From the NCBI RefSeq assembly GCF_014205875.1, contig NZ_JACHEN010000002.1:154878-218877 (forward strand): a DNA stretch of 64,000 bases, read 5' to 3'. The notes below the pieces were generated by a model. That model made no database searches and was not told the origin of the DNA. It saw nothing but the letters and a program-made list of their open reading frames with translations. This stretch comes from Anaerosolibacter carboniphilus (lineage in GTDB: Bacteria > Bacillota > Clostridia > Peptostreptococcales > Thermotaleaceae). The translations under genes were made by a program, and so were the position numbers. Positions 27,000-36,341 of the stretch are shown piece by piece. Position 1 is the stretch's first letter, and each line of letters starts with the position of its first letter.

Positions 27000-27407
27000 C
27001 TATCTTAACATTTTCAAATTTCCGGTCAGTTTATTGATCTTTTTCTTTGGTCCGTAGAGACATAAACCTAAATAGTTAATTTCACTCTTACTTACCCCTA
27101 ACAGCTTTACCCCATAATCATCATAATTCAAGGATTTTTGAGCGATCTCACTAAACCCAATCACATGAATATCTTCATCTTGCTTCTCTAATAGTTCATC
27201 GTACCTAACCTTTATTTCCTCTTTGGATAAGGTTAATATTGGAATTGGGATATTGGTAATGCCTTGATGGGTTCTGCCGTCCTTATCCAATAGTTTTTTA
27301 CCAATCAATCCATTTACTGCACTTGCCAGACTAATCCCTAAAGCGGCAGTTGTGTTTGCAATAATCCCTGTAGGCAAGTTTTCGTCAACAATCATTATAC
27401 ACTTCAT
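27000..27407 (-). CDS. DUF2000 domain-containing protein
   Basis: A 135-residue protein of the DUF2000 family (peptidyl-tRNA hydrolase-II-like fold). Typical blocks are IMIVDENLPTGIIANTTAALG near the start, DKDGRTHQGITNIPIPIL in the middle and a C-terminal LGLCLYGPKKKIN segment. The function is not established. The ATG follows AAAGGAGG. DUF2000 proteins are often encoded beside AraC regulators, as here, where one lies directly upstream. Confidence 0.82.
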   Translation of the reverse strand: MKCIMIVDENLPTGIIANTTAALGISLASAVNGLIGKKLLDKDGRTHQGITNIPIPILTLSKEEIKVRYDELLEKQDEDIHVIGFSEIAQKSLNYDDYGVKLLGVSKSEINYLGLCLYGPKKKINKLTGNLKMLR

Positions 27408-27473
27408 AGAAATACCTCCTTTATGAAAAATTATAAAGGTATTTTCTATTTGTTTATTGTATGATATTGACCC

Positions 27474-28262
27474 TTAATCATGTAAAGCTTTGTAATATTG
27501 GAACGGTGTGATTCCATAAGCCTTTTTAAACTCTTTTGTAAAATGAGCCTGATCATAAAAGCCAGATTTCAGTGCTATATCTACAATGTCATCGCTGCTT
27601 TTTAATAAGCATTTCCCATAATCAGTTTTAAGCTGCAATTGATATGCACTTGGCGTCGTATTAAATTGACTCTTGAAATTTCTAATCAAAACAAATTTAC
27701 TAATGTCAAACTTTTCTTCCATGTCTTTCAGCTTTAAAGGTTCAAGAAAGTTTTCTTCAATATAAGCCTTTACTGCAGTTATTTTTTTGCTGCTCTGTAG
27801 CTGTATTGCTATATCCTGTACGTCAAATAAATGTATGAGCGTACTTATCAATTCAACTTCCTTATCAAATCCACTGGTATTGCTTTTTAAAACATCGACT
27901 AAACTTTGAATTTGATTAAATTCAAAAGTGCCTAATTTCTTTATACCAATTGCATTTTTGCTGCCTAAATGATGAAACATCTCTTCACAAAATTCATTCT
28001 GTATGTAAATCATTGTGAACTTCCAATCATTCAGATCTAAAGGCTGGCATTTATGACTTACATATGGATATATCATGATAGCTTCTCCAGCTTTCATGTA
28101 ATAATCGCTTCCATTAATATTTAGTATGGATGATCCTTTTTCTATATAGCCAATGGATAGCTCTTGGTGAAGGTGGTCTTTGTACGCATGTATATCGTTG
28201 GAGCAAGTTTTAACTTCCACCATGTTAAATGGTTCTGATCTATAATAATCAATCCTTTTCAT
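27474..28262 (-). CDS. AraC family transcriptional regulator with cupin domain
   Basis: About 262 residues: an N-terminal cupin-type sensing domain (residues 15-100; HLHQELSIGYIEKGSSIL, GEAIMIYPYVSHKCQP) and a C-terminal pair of helix-turn-helix units (about 165-262; FVLIRNFKSQFNTTPSAYQLQL and FYDQAHFTKEFKKAYGITPFQYY). The ATG at 28262 follows AGGAAGG. It lies 67 bases upstream of the DUF2000 gene on the same strand and probably regulates it. The ligand is unknown. Confidence 0.87.
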   Translation of the reverse strand: MKRIDYYRSEPFNMVEVKTCSNDIHAYKDHLHQELSIGYIEKGSSILNINGSDYYMKAGEAIMIYPYVSHKCQPLDLNDWKFTMIYIQNEFCEEMFHHLGSKNAIGIKKLGTFEFNQIQSLVDVLKSNTSGFDKEVELISTLIHLFDVQDIAIQLQSSKKITAVKAYIEENFLEPLKLKDMEEKFDISKFVLIRNFKSQFNTTPSAYQLQLKTDYGKCLLKSSDDIVDIALKSGFYDQAHFTKEFKKAYGITPFQYYKALHD

Positions 28263-28461
28263 ATGCACCTTCCTAGAAAATCATAGACTAGATTTTTTTC
28301 TATGCCTTGATTCTATTATCGAATTCTTTTTAAGTCAAGAATCATCTATTTGACAAAGCGCTATTTGTCTTTAAGCATGGAAAAACTCCTTTTGGCAGTA
28401 GTGTCTTGACAGCCCCATCATACCAAATTAGGGGTTTTTCTTTATAGAATTCAACTTATTA

Positions 28462-29115
28462 CTAACGATTTTTTCCAATATTCAAGATATATTTTTCAGA
28501 TGCCTCTCCTTGCCTCCAACATATATTACTAATCAGATTAAATAACACTTCCCCTAAGAAAATGGCAGCAATAGCGTCTAGCACAACATGCTGCTTTACA
28601 AATAGGGTAGACAAAATAATAGTGAAGGCTATACTCGAAATTACCAGCTGGTTTCGCTTATTTTTGATACTGCTATGTCTAATCCCCTTAAACATCAGAT
28701 AACTGGTTAGGGAATGGATACTTGGAAAACAGTTAAAGGGTTGATCCGTAGCATACACCCATGCCACCATTCTGGTCAAAATATCTTCTCCTACTAACAA
28801 AGGTCTGGGCACTGTAGTCTGATAAAAAAAATACACGCCATAACAAATCAAAAGACCTAAATTCAGAGAAAGCAGTGTTTTATAATAGGTCTCCCGATCC
28901 TTCAAGCAAAAGAAAACAAGGGTACCAAGTAAAAATAGATACCATGCCACATAGGGAATAATAAATATTTTTAAGAATGGGATTCCTCGATCTATATCTG
29001 TCATAAGACTATATGCACCCCTGTCCCCATGGTTCAAGATACCATAGAGGATATTTAAAAGGGGAATGGACATCATCAGACATAAGGCCATAACATTTCC
29101 CTTGATTTTTTTCAT
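28462..29115 (-). CDS. PAP2 superfamily membrane phosphatase-like protein
   Basis: About 217 residues with five or six membrane segments. The motifs PRPLL, FPSIHSL and KQHVVLDAIAAIFLGE correspond to the three phosphatase signature blocks of the PAP2 family (K/R-x6-R-P, P-S-x-H and S/x-x-x-H-x3-D). Such enzymes remove phosphate from lipids such as undecaprenyl or phosphatidate phosphates at the outer membrane face. AAAGGAG favours the ATG at 29115 over the one two codons earlier. It is a single gene. Confidence 0.83.
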   Translation of the reverse strand: MKKIKGNVMALCLMMSIPLLNILYGILNHGDRGAYSLMTDIDRGIPFLKIFIIPYVAWYLFLLGTLVFFCLKDRETYYKTLLSLNLGLLICYGVYFFYQTTVPRPLLVGEDILTRMVAWVYATDQPFNCFPSIHSLTSYLMFKGIRHSSIKNKRNQLVISSIAFTIILSTLFVKQHVVLDAIAAIFLGEVLFNLISNICWRQGEASEKYILNIGKNR

Positions 29116-29316
29116 TTCCATCTCTCCTTTACGATTGCTATTGTTATTGTAAAGGAAAGAGATTAATAAAAGGTTGGAAGATCCTTAAAACTTCATTAGA
29201 ATTCCATTAAAAACCATAAACATGGGATCTTTCGTAGATCACGTGAAAAATGGCACTGTAGCTATATCCGAAACAATGGGGCATATTCCTTTGTCTTCAC
29301 TCTCTATAAATAAGAA

Positions 29317-29341
29317 ATGAACAAGGCTAAGCCTTGTTCAT
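29317..29341 (-). terminator. Terminator of the large exported repeat protein gene
   Basis: ATGAACAAGGC and GCCTTGTTCAT form an 11-base perfect stem. On the minus strand TTCTTATTT follows. It abuts the stop codon region of the gene. Confidence 0.72.
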
Positions 29342-29344
29342 CTC

Positions 29345-31207
29345 TTATCTGTTAATCTTAATGGTTACTTTTTTTGTTGTTCCATCCCAATCTGCCTCGC
29401 ACCCAAGATTCTCAACGATGAATCTTAAGGGTAACATTGTTCTGCCACTTTCTGAAATATATGGTGCTACATCGCTCTCTTTGCTTGCACCATTAACTTT
29501 TGCAGTTTTGCTTCCAATCCAAAGATAGATCTTGTTGTTCTTTAAATATATACTAACCCTTTTATCCGATGCGTCCCATGCTACTTCTCCACCCATGGAT
29601 TCAATAACCGCCCTTATAGGAAGAAAAGTTCTACCATTTTTTATAGTCATTGTGGTCCCCTTACCAGGGTCTATTTCTTTTCTCTGTCCACTAACGAACA
29701 TATACTTGCTTCCTACTTCTAATACAATGGTTTTGTTATTTGAACCAGATTTTACACTAACCTCATTTGAAGCAGCGCCTAGCGTTTTATCCTTATAAAC
29801 AGCTTTCAAAATATAATAGTAGGTAGCGTTATTTTCAACATTTTTATCCGTATAGGATGTTCCTTCTATAGGGAAATCTGCAATAGGAGTACTTGACTCT
29901 CTACCTGAAGCAGTTCCTCTATAAAGGTTATATCCTACAATGCTACTTGCATCACTTGGTTTGTTCCATGATAGATTAACACCATTTTCTCCTGCTTTTG
30001 CACTTAAAGTTATTCTGGATTTCAATGATACTGCCACTTCATTAGAAGTAGTTCCTAATGTCTTATCTTTATAAACTGCCCTTAGCACATAGTAGTATGT
30101 GGTTCCACTTTCCAAGTTTTTATCCATATAGGAAGTTCCTTCTATAGGAAAATCGGTAATAGGAGTACTTGACTCTCTACCTGAAGCAGTTCCTCTATAA
30201 AGGTTGTATCCTATAATATTTTTTGTATTATTTGGTTTGGTCCAAGTGAATGACACGCTTTTATCACCAGGTATTGCGGTTAAATTACATTTGTCAGAAT
30301 GAGCTTCTTGAACTTTTATGATTTTAAAAGTAGACCACTTATTCACTTCTTTGCTGTTTGCTGCAATCTCATCTTCATCCTCTACAGTTACATATTTTCC
30401 ATTGCTAGCTTTTAGTGCTACTCGATCATTCCCTAAATCGGAAAAAACAAACTTTGCTCGATCACTTATTTTTGTCGCCTTTGCATTTATATTTCCATCT
30501 TCTTCATCTTGAAGATAGAGATACTTGCCATTACTTGTCTTCAAAACTACGGTATTTCTATCTACCTTGATGATTTCAAATGTTTCCCAACTACCGATTT
30601 GATCTCTATTTGCTACAACTGCATTGCCGCCTCCATCTTCAGCACACAGATATTTTCCATTTGCTGCGAGTAATGCTATATATTCTAATCCTTCAAAGTC
30701 TATCTGGTCATCACCTGTTTCAATTAACTCAAAGGTTTCCCAGTCTCCTATTTTCTTTCTGTCCGCAACTACTTTACCCCCGCCGCCATCTTCTGCACAC
30801 ATATAATTTTTATTATAGGTTTTAAAAGCTATTTTATTATTATCTAGGTTTATTAATTGAAATATCTCCCTCTGCCCTATTTCGTCACTATCCACATAAA
30901 CATTTTTTCCATCTTTAGAGACACTCACATAATCTCCATTACAGCCCTTCAGCGCAATATACCCTTTTCCCAGATCGACCATTTGAAAGATTTCCCATTC
31001 TCCAACCTTGTTTCTATTCGCTGTTAATTCACTTCCGCCTCCATTCTCAGCACACAGATATTTCCCATTAAATGTTTTGATGGAAACCGTCATCTTTACA
31101 TTATTTAACCCGTAGACGTCATCCGGCAAAGCCATCAGTGATATCAACATCACGAATGCGATCACATAAACTGTACATGTTTTGAAATGGTCTTTCATTT
31201 TTTTCAT
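29345..31207 (-). CDS. Exported protein: fascin-like repeats, two FN3 domains, copper-amine-oxidase-type stalk domain
   Basis: A 620-residue secreted protein. After a signal peptide (residues 1-34) come six repeats of about 45 residues of fascin/actin-crosslinking type (K-T-x-N-G-K-Y-L-C-A-E-D-G-G-G ... W-E-x-F), then two fibronectin type III-like domains (about 308-400 and 400-492) that are almost identical in their second halves. Last is a copper amine oxidase N-terminal-like domain in two halves (FLPIRAVIESMGGEVAWD and MLPLRFIVENLGCEADWD). This looks like a carbohydrate- or wall-binding surface protein. The ATG follows AGGAGAG. No catalytic domain is visible. Confidence 0.82.
   Translation of the reverse strand: MKKMKDHFKTCTVYVIAFVMLISLMALPDDVYGLNNVKMTVSIKTFNGKYLCAENGGGSELTANRNKVGEWEIFQMVDLGKGYIALKGCNGDYVSVSKDGKNVYVDSDEIGQREIFQLINLDNNKIAFKTYNKNYMCAEDGGGGKVVADRKKIGDWETFELIETGDDQIDFEGLEYIALLAANGKYLCAEDGGGNAVVANRDQIGSWETFEIIKVDRNTVVLKTSNGKYLYLQDEEDGNINAKATKISDRAKFVFSDLGNDRVALKASNGKYVTVEDEDEIAANSKEVNKWSTFKIIKVQEAHSDKCNLTAIPGDKSVSFTWTKPNNTKNIIGYNLYRGTASGRESSTPITDFPIEGTSYMDKNLESGTTYYYVLRAVYKDKTLGTTSNEVAVSLKSRITLSAKAGENGVNLSWNKPSDASSIVGYNLYRGTASGRESSTPIADFPIEGTSYTDKNVENNATYYYILKAVYKDKTLGAASNEVSVKSGSNNKTIVLEVGSKYMFVSGQRKEIDPGKGTTMTIKNGRTFLPIRAVIESMGGEVAWDASDKRVSIYLKNNKIYLWIGSKTAKVNGASKESDVAPYISESGRTMLPLRFIVENLGCEADWDGTTKKVTIKINR
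29851..29941 (-). repeat. Direct repeat, copy 2 of the FN3 module
   Basis: This segment is nearly identical in DNA to 30127-30217, 276 bases (92 codons) away, with only scattered differences. It encodes GYNLYRGTASGRESSTPI and its surroundings. The similarity at DNA level points to a recent internal duplication or gene conversion. Confidence 0.85.
30127..30217 (-). repeat. Direct repeat, copy 1 of the FN3 module
   Basis: Partner of 29851-29941. Here the stretch runs from the second beta-strand region to the end of the first FN3-like domain's conserved turn. The spacing of 276 bases equals one whole domain. Confidence 0.85.
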
Positions 31208-31628
31208 ACCAACACTCTCCTATTTTTTTGAACTAAATCACAATAAGTATTCACTCAAAAAATTATGAAATATGAATATCTCTTTGAATTAGTTTAGTAT
31301 CATTATTAGTGTCGTACTCTCTGAAATATTCACATTCTATGGAACTGTAATGAAAATAAGATAATTGTAATCATAATGTAAATAAAATATAAAGCTACTG
31401 TAATTATTTCTAGCTCGTTTTTAAAAAACACAGATAGCCAATCATCTGAGTCACCGACAACTGCCGTGGCTCTCTAACTATAAAGATTATTCAATTTTTT
31501 CAAGAATCTAGTTCAAATCATAACGAAACACTTGTTATCTTCATCCTAAATATCTAAAACTTTCATGAGATTCTTGCCCGAAATAACAGGCAGTAAACTT
31601 TCCTATATCTACACAAAGAAATAAAAAG
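31208..31628. other. Intergenic region, no gene seen
   Basis: About 420 bases upstream of the promoter at 31629. A less AT-rich island near 31430-31478 has an imperfect AGCCA/TGGCT closing pair, but I could not match it to any riboswitch class or ORF. Confidence 0.4.
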
Positions 31629-31657
31629 ATGACTTTATCCAGAAAATTTATTATAAT
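31629..31657 (+). promoter_or_regulatory. Predicted promoter of the lone ABC ATPase
   Basis: ATGACT and a perfect TATAAT are 17 bases apart, about 65 bases upstream of the TTG start codon. Confidence 0.5.
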
Positions 31658-31720
31658 AAGAAAAATCAATCAAATGCTATTAGGCATTAAAATCTTATTT
31701 TAATAAAGGAGCGAATTCAG

Positions 31721-32506
31721 TTGGTGATCGAAGCAAAGCAGGTTTCAGTTATTCGGGATTCAAAGTATATTTTAAAAGAAGTGAATTGGTCGGTAAAAGC
31801 TGGCGAGCATTGGGCAATCTTAGGGTTAAACGGTTCAGGGAAAACCACCCTGTTAAATATGATCAACGGATACCTATTTCCTTCAACGGGAGAACTCCAG
31901 GTTCTTGGCAAGATCTTTGGGAAATATGATTTGAGGGAGTTAAGAAAATCTATCGGTTGGGTAAGTACAGCTCTTCAAGAGAGACTCTATGGAACTGAAT
32001 CCGTAGAAGATATCGTTTTAAGTGGCAAGTTTGCTACGATCGGTCTATATGAACACCCTAGTCAAGAGGATAGAGATTTTGCTAAAAGTTTATTGGATCG
32101 TTTGGCTAGTGGTCATCTGTCCAATCGAACCTATCAGTCCTTGTCCCAAGGTGAAAAGCAGCGCGTTCTAATTGCTAGGGCTCTTATGTCTTCCCCCCGG
32201 TTGCTTATTCTGGATGAGCCCTGTACCGGATTAGATATATTCGCAAAGGAACAATTGCTCTCCACCATAGAAAAATTAAGCTACGAACAGGATGCCCCTA
32301 CACTGATTTATGTTACCCATCGTACGGAGGAAATCCTACCAACTTTTAGCCATACCCTACTACTGCGTAGAGGACAAGTCCATTCTTCAGGAAAAACAGC
32401 TTTTGTGCTGACCAAAGAGAATCTTTGTGATTTCTTCGAGGCACCTGTCCTATGCGAGAAGCTAGGGGATCGGTTTTTACTGCGTCTTGATTCTCAGCCA
32501 TTTTAG
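31721..32506 (+). CDS. ABC transporter ATP-binding protein, YlmA/ModF-like
   Basis: A 261-residue single ATPase domain: Walker A (GLNGSGKTT), signature SLSQGEKQRVLIARAL, Walker B (LLILDEPCTGLD) and switch histidine (VTHRTEEI). HWAILGLNGSGKTTLLNMINGY and the extended C terminus resemble B. subtilis YlmA and one half of ModF rather than importer ATPases. No permease gene is adjacent, so it may have a non-transport role or pair in trans. The start is TTG, nine bases after AAGGAG, with a GTG right behind it. Confidence 0.82.
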   Translation: MVIEAKQVSVIRDSKYILKEVNWSVKAGEHWAILGLNGSGKTTLLNMINGYLFPSTGELQVLGKIFGKYDLRELRKSIGWVSTALQERLYGTESVEDIVLSGKFATIGLYEHPSQEDRDFAKSLLDRLASGHLSNRTYQSLSQGEKQRVLIARALMSSPRLLILDEPCTGLDIFAKEQLLSTIEKLSYEQDAPTLIYVTHRTEEILPTFSHTLLLRRGQVHSSGKTAFVLTKENLCDFFEAPVLCEKLGDRFLLRLDSQPF

Positions 32507-32678
32507 CGCCTGTATCTATAGACAAGCGCCCATACGCTCTGCCACTGGTCTCAATTAACAGTTTTAAGGTATGGTAATTCGTATCTTATCCCTTATCCAA
32601 TATCCACCAACCCGAATTTACAACTCTATTACATTTCTTAATTATCATATATGGTAAACTAAGAGCGGAGGTGGTTTT

Positions 32679-33335
32679 ATGGCGCATATTCTCATCGTTG
32701 AAGATGAAAAATCCATAAACGATCTTATTGCTATGAATCTAGAGTTGGTAGGTCATACCAGCACACAGGCATATGAAGGCAATGAGGCGCTTGACTACTT
32801 AAAGCAGAATACTTATTCACTCATTATTCTGGACATCATGCTTCCAGGACTAGACGGTTTTTCCTTGATGCAATATGTTCCTGAAAATACACCTGTAATT
32901 TTCCTTACTGCCATGGGCAATCTATCGGATAGAGTCAAAGGATTTAAGCTAGGTGCTGACGATTACATCGTAAAGCCTTTTGAAACAATTGAGCTACTGG
33001 CACGTATTGAAGCTATACTTCGCCGCACCCAACGATCATTAAATATTTTTTCACTAGACAGTACCGTTGTAAATCTGGAGAGCAGAGTCGTTACCGTGAA
33101 CGGAAGTGAAATCGAACTTACCCTTCGCGAGTATGAATTACTGGAAATACTCATTAAAAATAAAAATATCGCCCTATCCCGGGAGAAACTGCTGAAACTG
33201 GCCTGGGAGTATGACTACTTTGGAGAGACAAGAACAGTAGATGTGCATATTCAAAAACTGCGTAAAAAATTAAACTGGGAAAACAGAATAAAAACTGTAT
33301 ATAAAATGGGATACCGTTTGGAGGTGGACCAGTGA
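32679..33335 (+). CDS. OmpR-family response regulator
   Basis: A 218-residue regulator with a receiver domain (phospho-acceptor Asp52 in IILDIMLPG, conserved Lys in IVKPF) and an OmpR/PhoB winged helix (about residues 125-217, with TRTVDVHIQKLRKKL). The stop overlaps the kinase gene start by four bases (GTGA), so the two are translationally coupled. The adjacent exported protein at 34825 is the likely target or sensor partner. Confidence 0.9.
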   Translation: MAHILIVEDEKSINDLIAMNLELVGHTSTQAYEGNEALDYLKQNTYSLIILDIMLPGLDGFSLMQYVPENTPVIFLTAMGNLSDRVKGFKLGADDYIVKPFETIELLARIEAILRRTQRSLNIFSLDSTVVNLESRVVTVNGSEIELTLREYELLEILIKNKNIALSREKLLKLAWEYDYFGETRTVDVHIQKLRKKLNWENRIKTVYKMGYRLEVDQ

Positions 33336-34777
33336 AGTTTTGGCAAAAAGCATTTATTGGAATTTTAATTATTTTTATTATTTCCATCAATATCTGTCTC
33401 TACCTTACTTCTAAATATAGCTTCTCCCTTAACATGCAGCGAGATACTGACCGAGCACTGGGTGAATATCACTTCATCATGAATGGTATTCATGAAACGA
33501 TGAACAGCATTTACTACCTTGAAAAAGCCGAGATGACGCCCTCCTCTATAGGGAACTTGATGCGCTCCTATGCTGACTATTATAGAAAGCAAGATGTGTT
33601 CCTTGAGCTAAAGCACTCAAACGAGCTCCTTTTCACAAACATCCCTTTTGCTGTCACATACAATACAGATAATGACGCGCTAGATTGGAATGCTGTAAAA
33701 TTACAGGTACTATCAAACAATGGAAAAAACTACCTATATATCGCTGGAAAAATAGGTGGGCAATATGAAGACTATGCGCTTACTTATGTTCGTGACCTGT
33801 CTGAACTGTATCATACCCACTCCCAGCTCACTCGCTATCTGATCACGGTTACTGCATTGGTGGAAATCGTGCTCACATTGATATTGCTGTTGTTATTAAG
33901 GAAGCTTACCCGGCCAATAAGAATTATGCAGAAGGCTACCCGTAAAATATCCAGTGGTGTATATGATGAACGAGTTAATATACCAGGCAAAGATGAATTC
34001 CATGACTTGGCAGAAAACTTCAATCAGATGGCTTCCCGCATACAAGAAAAGATTATTGAGCTTGACAAAAATGCACAAGATAAACAGCGTCTCGTAGACA
34101 ATTTAGCCCATGAGCTGCGGACACCGCTTACAGCGATTCGCGGCTATGCCGAATATCTCCAGGCCACTAACACCAACGAGCAAAACCGCATAAAAGCAGC
34201 TGGTTATATTGTAAGCGAAACTGACAGGATGCAAAACTTAGCATTTAAATTGCTAGATTTAGCACTTATAAGAAATAGTAAGTTGGATGTACAGAAAATA
34301 ATTCCCTTGGAATTGTTTCATCAGGTAAAATCAGCGTTAGAATCAAAGTTAAAGGAGAAATCCATCCAGCTGGATATTCATTCCTCATTAAATGAACTAA
34401 TAGGAGATCCTATTCTTCTCCAATCACTATTAGTGAACCTTGTAGACAATGCAGTGAAAGCATCTTCTAAGGATTCTTTCATACAACTGTCCGCTCATTT
34501 TGATACTGTACCAATACTTGAAGTAAGGGATTGGGGTTGTGGAATGGGAGAGGACCAAACTGCCTTGGTGTGGGAACCCTTTTACCGCGTGGACAAAGCT
34601 CGTTCACGAAGCACAGGCGGTATAGGATTGGGATTATCCCTTTGTAGAGAGATCGCCCATCTACATGGTGCTGAGCTGAAGATCCACTCTTTCTTAGGAA
34701 AAGGGACCACCGTTCAAATCGTTTTTACAACTTCTTTACAACCTTCTGAAAACTCCGTAATCCTTAGAGATGTATGA
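33332..34777 (+). CDS. Sensor histidine kinase
   Basis: A 481-residue membrane kinase with TM1 (residues 8-27), an extracytoplasmic sensor region (about 28-168), TM2 (169-190), HAMP linker (190-243), HisKA with His260 in NLAHELRTPLTAIRGYAEYL, and HATPase (about 365-470; N box VNLVDNAVKAS, G1 DWGCGMG, G2 GGIGLGLSL). It is coupled to the response regulator upstream. The signal is unknown; the small sensor domain has no family that I recognise. Confidence 0.9.
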   Translation: MKFWQKAFIGILIIFIISINICLYLTSKYSFSLNMQRDTDRALGEYHFIMNGIHETMNSIYYLEKAEMTPSSIGNLMRSYADYYRKQDVFLELKHSNELLFTNIPFAVTYNTDNDALDWNAVKLQVLSNNGKNYLYIAGKIGGQYEDYALTYVRDLSELYHTHSQLTRYLITVTALVEIVLTLILLLLLRKLTRPIRIMQKATRKISSGVYDERVNIPGKDEFHDLAENFNQMASRIQEKIIELDKNAQDKQRLVDNLAHELRTPLTAIRGYAEYLQATNTNEQNRIKAAGYIVSETDRMQNLAFKLLDLALIRNSKLDVQKIIPLELFHQVKSALESKLKEKSIQLDIHSSLNELIGDPILLQSLLVNLVDNAVKASSKDSFIQLSAHFDTVPILEVRDWGCGMGEDQTALVWEPFYRVDKARSRSTGGIGLGLSLCREIAHLHGAELKIHSFLGKGTTVQIVFTTSLQPSENSVILRDV

Positions 34778-34824
34778 TGTATTTGTAGTACTACATTACA
34801 TTTATTGAAAAGGAGATCATCAAA

Positions 34825-35709
34825 ATGACAAAGTTTAAGACAATCGCTAAAAACACATGGGTATTTGTTGCAGCAGCCGCTCTAATCGCTGGAAGCAGCT
34901 CCGCAATGGCTTTAACACTTGACCGTAACGTGCCCGAAAGTGTATCGGCAAATGCAGTTCGCACCACAACGAATATTACGGAGTATGTGAAAAGTCAATC
35001 TGCTGAAACTGAAACTATCGCAGAATATACTGTTATTGACCTATCTAAGGCTGGATCTGAACGAATGGGCCTTATTAGAGAAAAGTTGAGCAAGATTCCC
35101 GGCATCACCCCTGAGGGAATCGAAGAGAAATATAATGAGATCATTTCTAATCTTACACCCGGCGATAAAGATATTTCAGCACAGCAAGCTGCCGCTTATG
35201 CTGCAGACATACTTAAAAAGGCCTATGGGGTTGATTTTAAAGGCTACACTGCGGAAGCAAGTTTTTCAAAAAACGCTGTTCCAAACTCTGATAATTGGAC
35301 AGTAGTATTCCGTTCACCAGAAGCAGCCCAGAATAAAGATCAAAACAGGATTGTAAGATCATATATTGCCAGCGTAAATTCTGTGAGCGGTACAATGCTT
35401 GACGCAGGTTTTTACGATGATGATTATACTACGCATATCAGTAAGAATCTGGAAGACCCTGCATGGATAGAAAAGGCAGAGCAAGCTATCTCCGTATTGC
35501 TTCCAGAGAATGTTTCCATAAGCAGCAGCAAAGTGGTATTAGCAATGCCTGAAGCCGGTGTCACCGTGGTATGTGAACTATCTGACGGTTCCGCATGCGC
35601 AGTGCGCTTAACTGGTGAAAACAAAGAAGCAGCAGCCTATATATACTTTCCAAATGGTTACGACGGAAGTTTAGATTATAAGCCACTCACAGATAAAGCA
35701 GTAGGATAA
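34825..35709 (+). CDS. Exported protein linked to a two-component system
   Basis: A 294-residue protein with a clear signal peptide (residues 1-30, cleavage likely after SAMA). The mature part is mixed alpha/beta, with PDSDNWTVVF-like and ISAQQAAAYAADILKKAYG segments similar in style to PepSY-type or DUF4179-linked surface proteins, but I cannot place it in a family. The ATG follows AAAGGAG, 47 bases after the kinase stop, so it is probably part of the same operon. It might be a sensor accessory or the main output of the system. Confidence 0.68.
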   Translation: MTKFKTIAKNTWVFVAAAALIAGSSSAMALTLDRNVPESVSANAVRTTTNITEYVKSQSAETETIAEYTVIDLSKAGSERMGLIREKLSKIPGITPEGIEEKYNEIISNLTPGDKDISAQQAAAYAADILKKAYGVDFKGYTAEASFSKNAVPNSDNWTVVFRSPEAAQNKDQNRIVRSYIASVNSVSGTMLDAGFYDDDYTTHISKNLEDPAWIEKAEQAISVLLPENVSISSSKVVLAMPEAGVTVVCELSDGSACAVRLTGENKEAAAYIYFPNGYDGSLDYKPLTDKAVG

Positions 35710-35719
35710 TAGATCAACG

Positions 35720-35759
35720 GGACGTTTTGTTTGATATAAACTTTTCAAACAAAACGTCC
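35720..35759. terminator. Hairpin after the exported protein gene
   Basis: GGACGTTTTGTTTGA and TCAAACAAAACGTCC pair perfectly over 15 bases. The T-run on the plus strand is weak. It closes the two-component operon. Confidence 0.65.
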
Positions 35760-35877
35760 TATAATTATACAAATCTTTTTGTCCCGTGCTATAGAATTTA
35801 ATAACAGCTAAATCGTGTACGGATTACTTACATGCCCAGCCGCTGTTTGCAATTCACATCGACAAATGCGTTTTATT

Positions 35878-36327
35878 TTAGGAGACCTGTCCAATCGTCA
35901 GAACATCATATTTCCACATAATCTCCATAACCAGATTAGAATGTTCTTCTGAACATTGAACGATGATAGTAGCTTCAGGAAGTTCTTTTGAAAGATTTCG
36001 ATGAGCGCTCTTATAAAAGAAAAAATACAATCCAAAGCCTATAATGAATCCGATAAATGCAGCCGTTAATCCCCAAATAATTGGGCCCCATCTCAAAACG
36101 AATCCCATACTAGTACCTATAACTGAACATGCAGTTGCACACGCCATACCTACTTCAATGCCTTTTGAATAAAAGTCATGGGATTCACTTATAAAATCTA
36201 TTGAAGTACCAACGTAAGTATTCATAGGAACAGCTAATATATGTTTTCTAGATATACCATTATTCTCTAACTCCCCTAAAGCTTCCTCCAGTTCAATAGA
36301 ATATTTGAAAGCTCCAATTATTAGCAT
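35878..36327 (-). CDS. Small membrane protein with two central transmembrane segments
   Basis: A 149-residue protein. An N-terminal soluble alpha/beta segment (residues 1-55; IIGAFKYSIELEEALGELENNGISRKHILAVPM) recalls a regulatory or general-stress-protein domain. Two glycine-rich membrane helices (about 57-78 and 84-107) and a short C-terminal cytoplasmic part follow. The ATG follows AGAAGGTG, 15 bases after the stop of the gene upstream, so the two form an operon. The function is unknown. Confidence 0.68.
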   Translation of the reverse strand: MLIIGAFKYSIELEEALGELENNGISRKHILAVPMNTYVGTSIDFISESHDFYSKGIEVGMACATACSVIGTSMGFVLRWGPIIWGLTAAFIGFIIGFGLYFFFYKSAHRNLSKELPEATIIVQCSEEHSNLVMEIMWKYDVLTIGQVS

Positions 36328-36341
36328 ATGTTAAACACCTT

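Noticed and set aside
31430..31478. Possible riboswitch-like structured island
   Set aside because: The closing pair is short and the interior matches no known aptamer core that I can recall, and it lies more than 200 bases from the next start.
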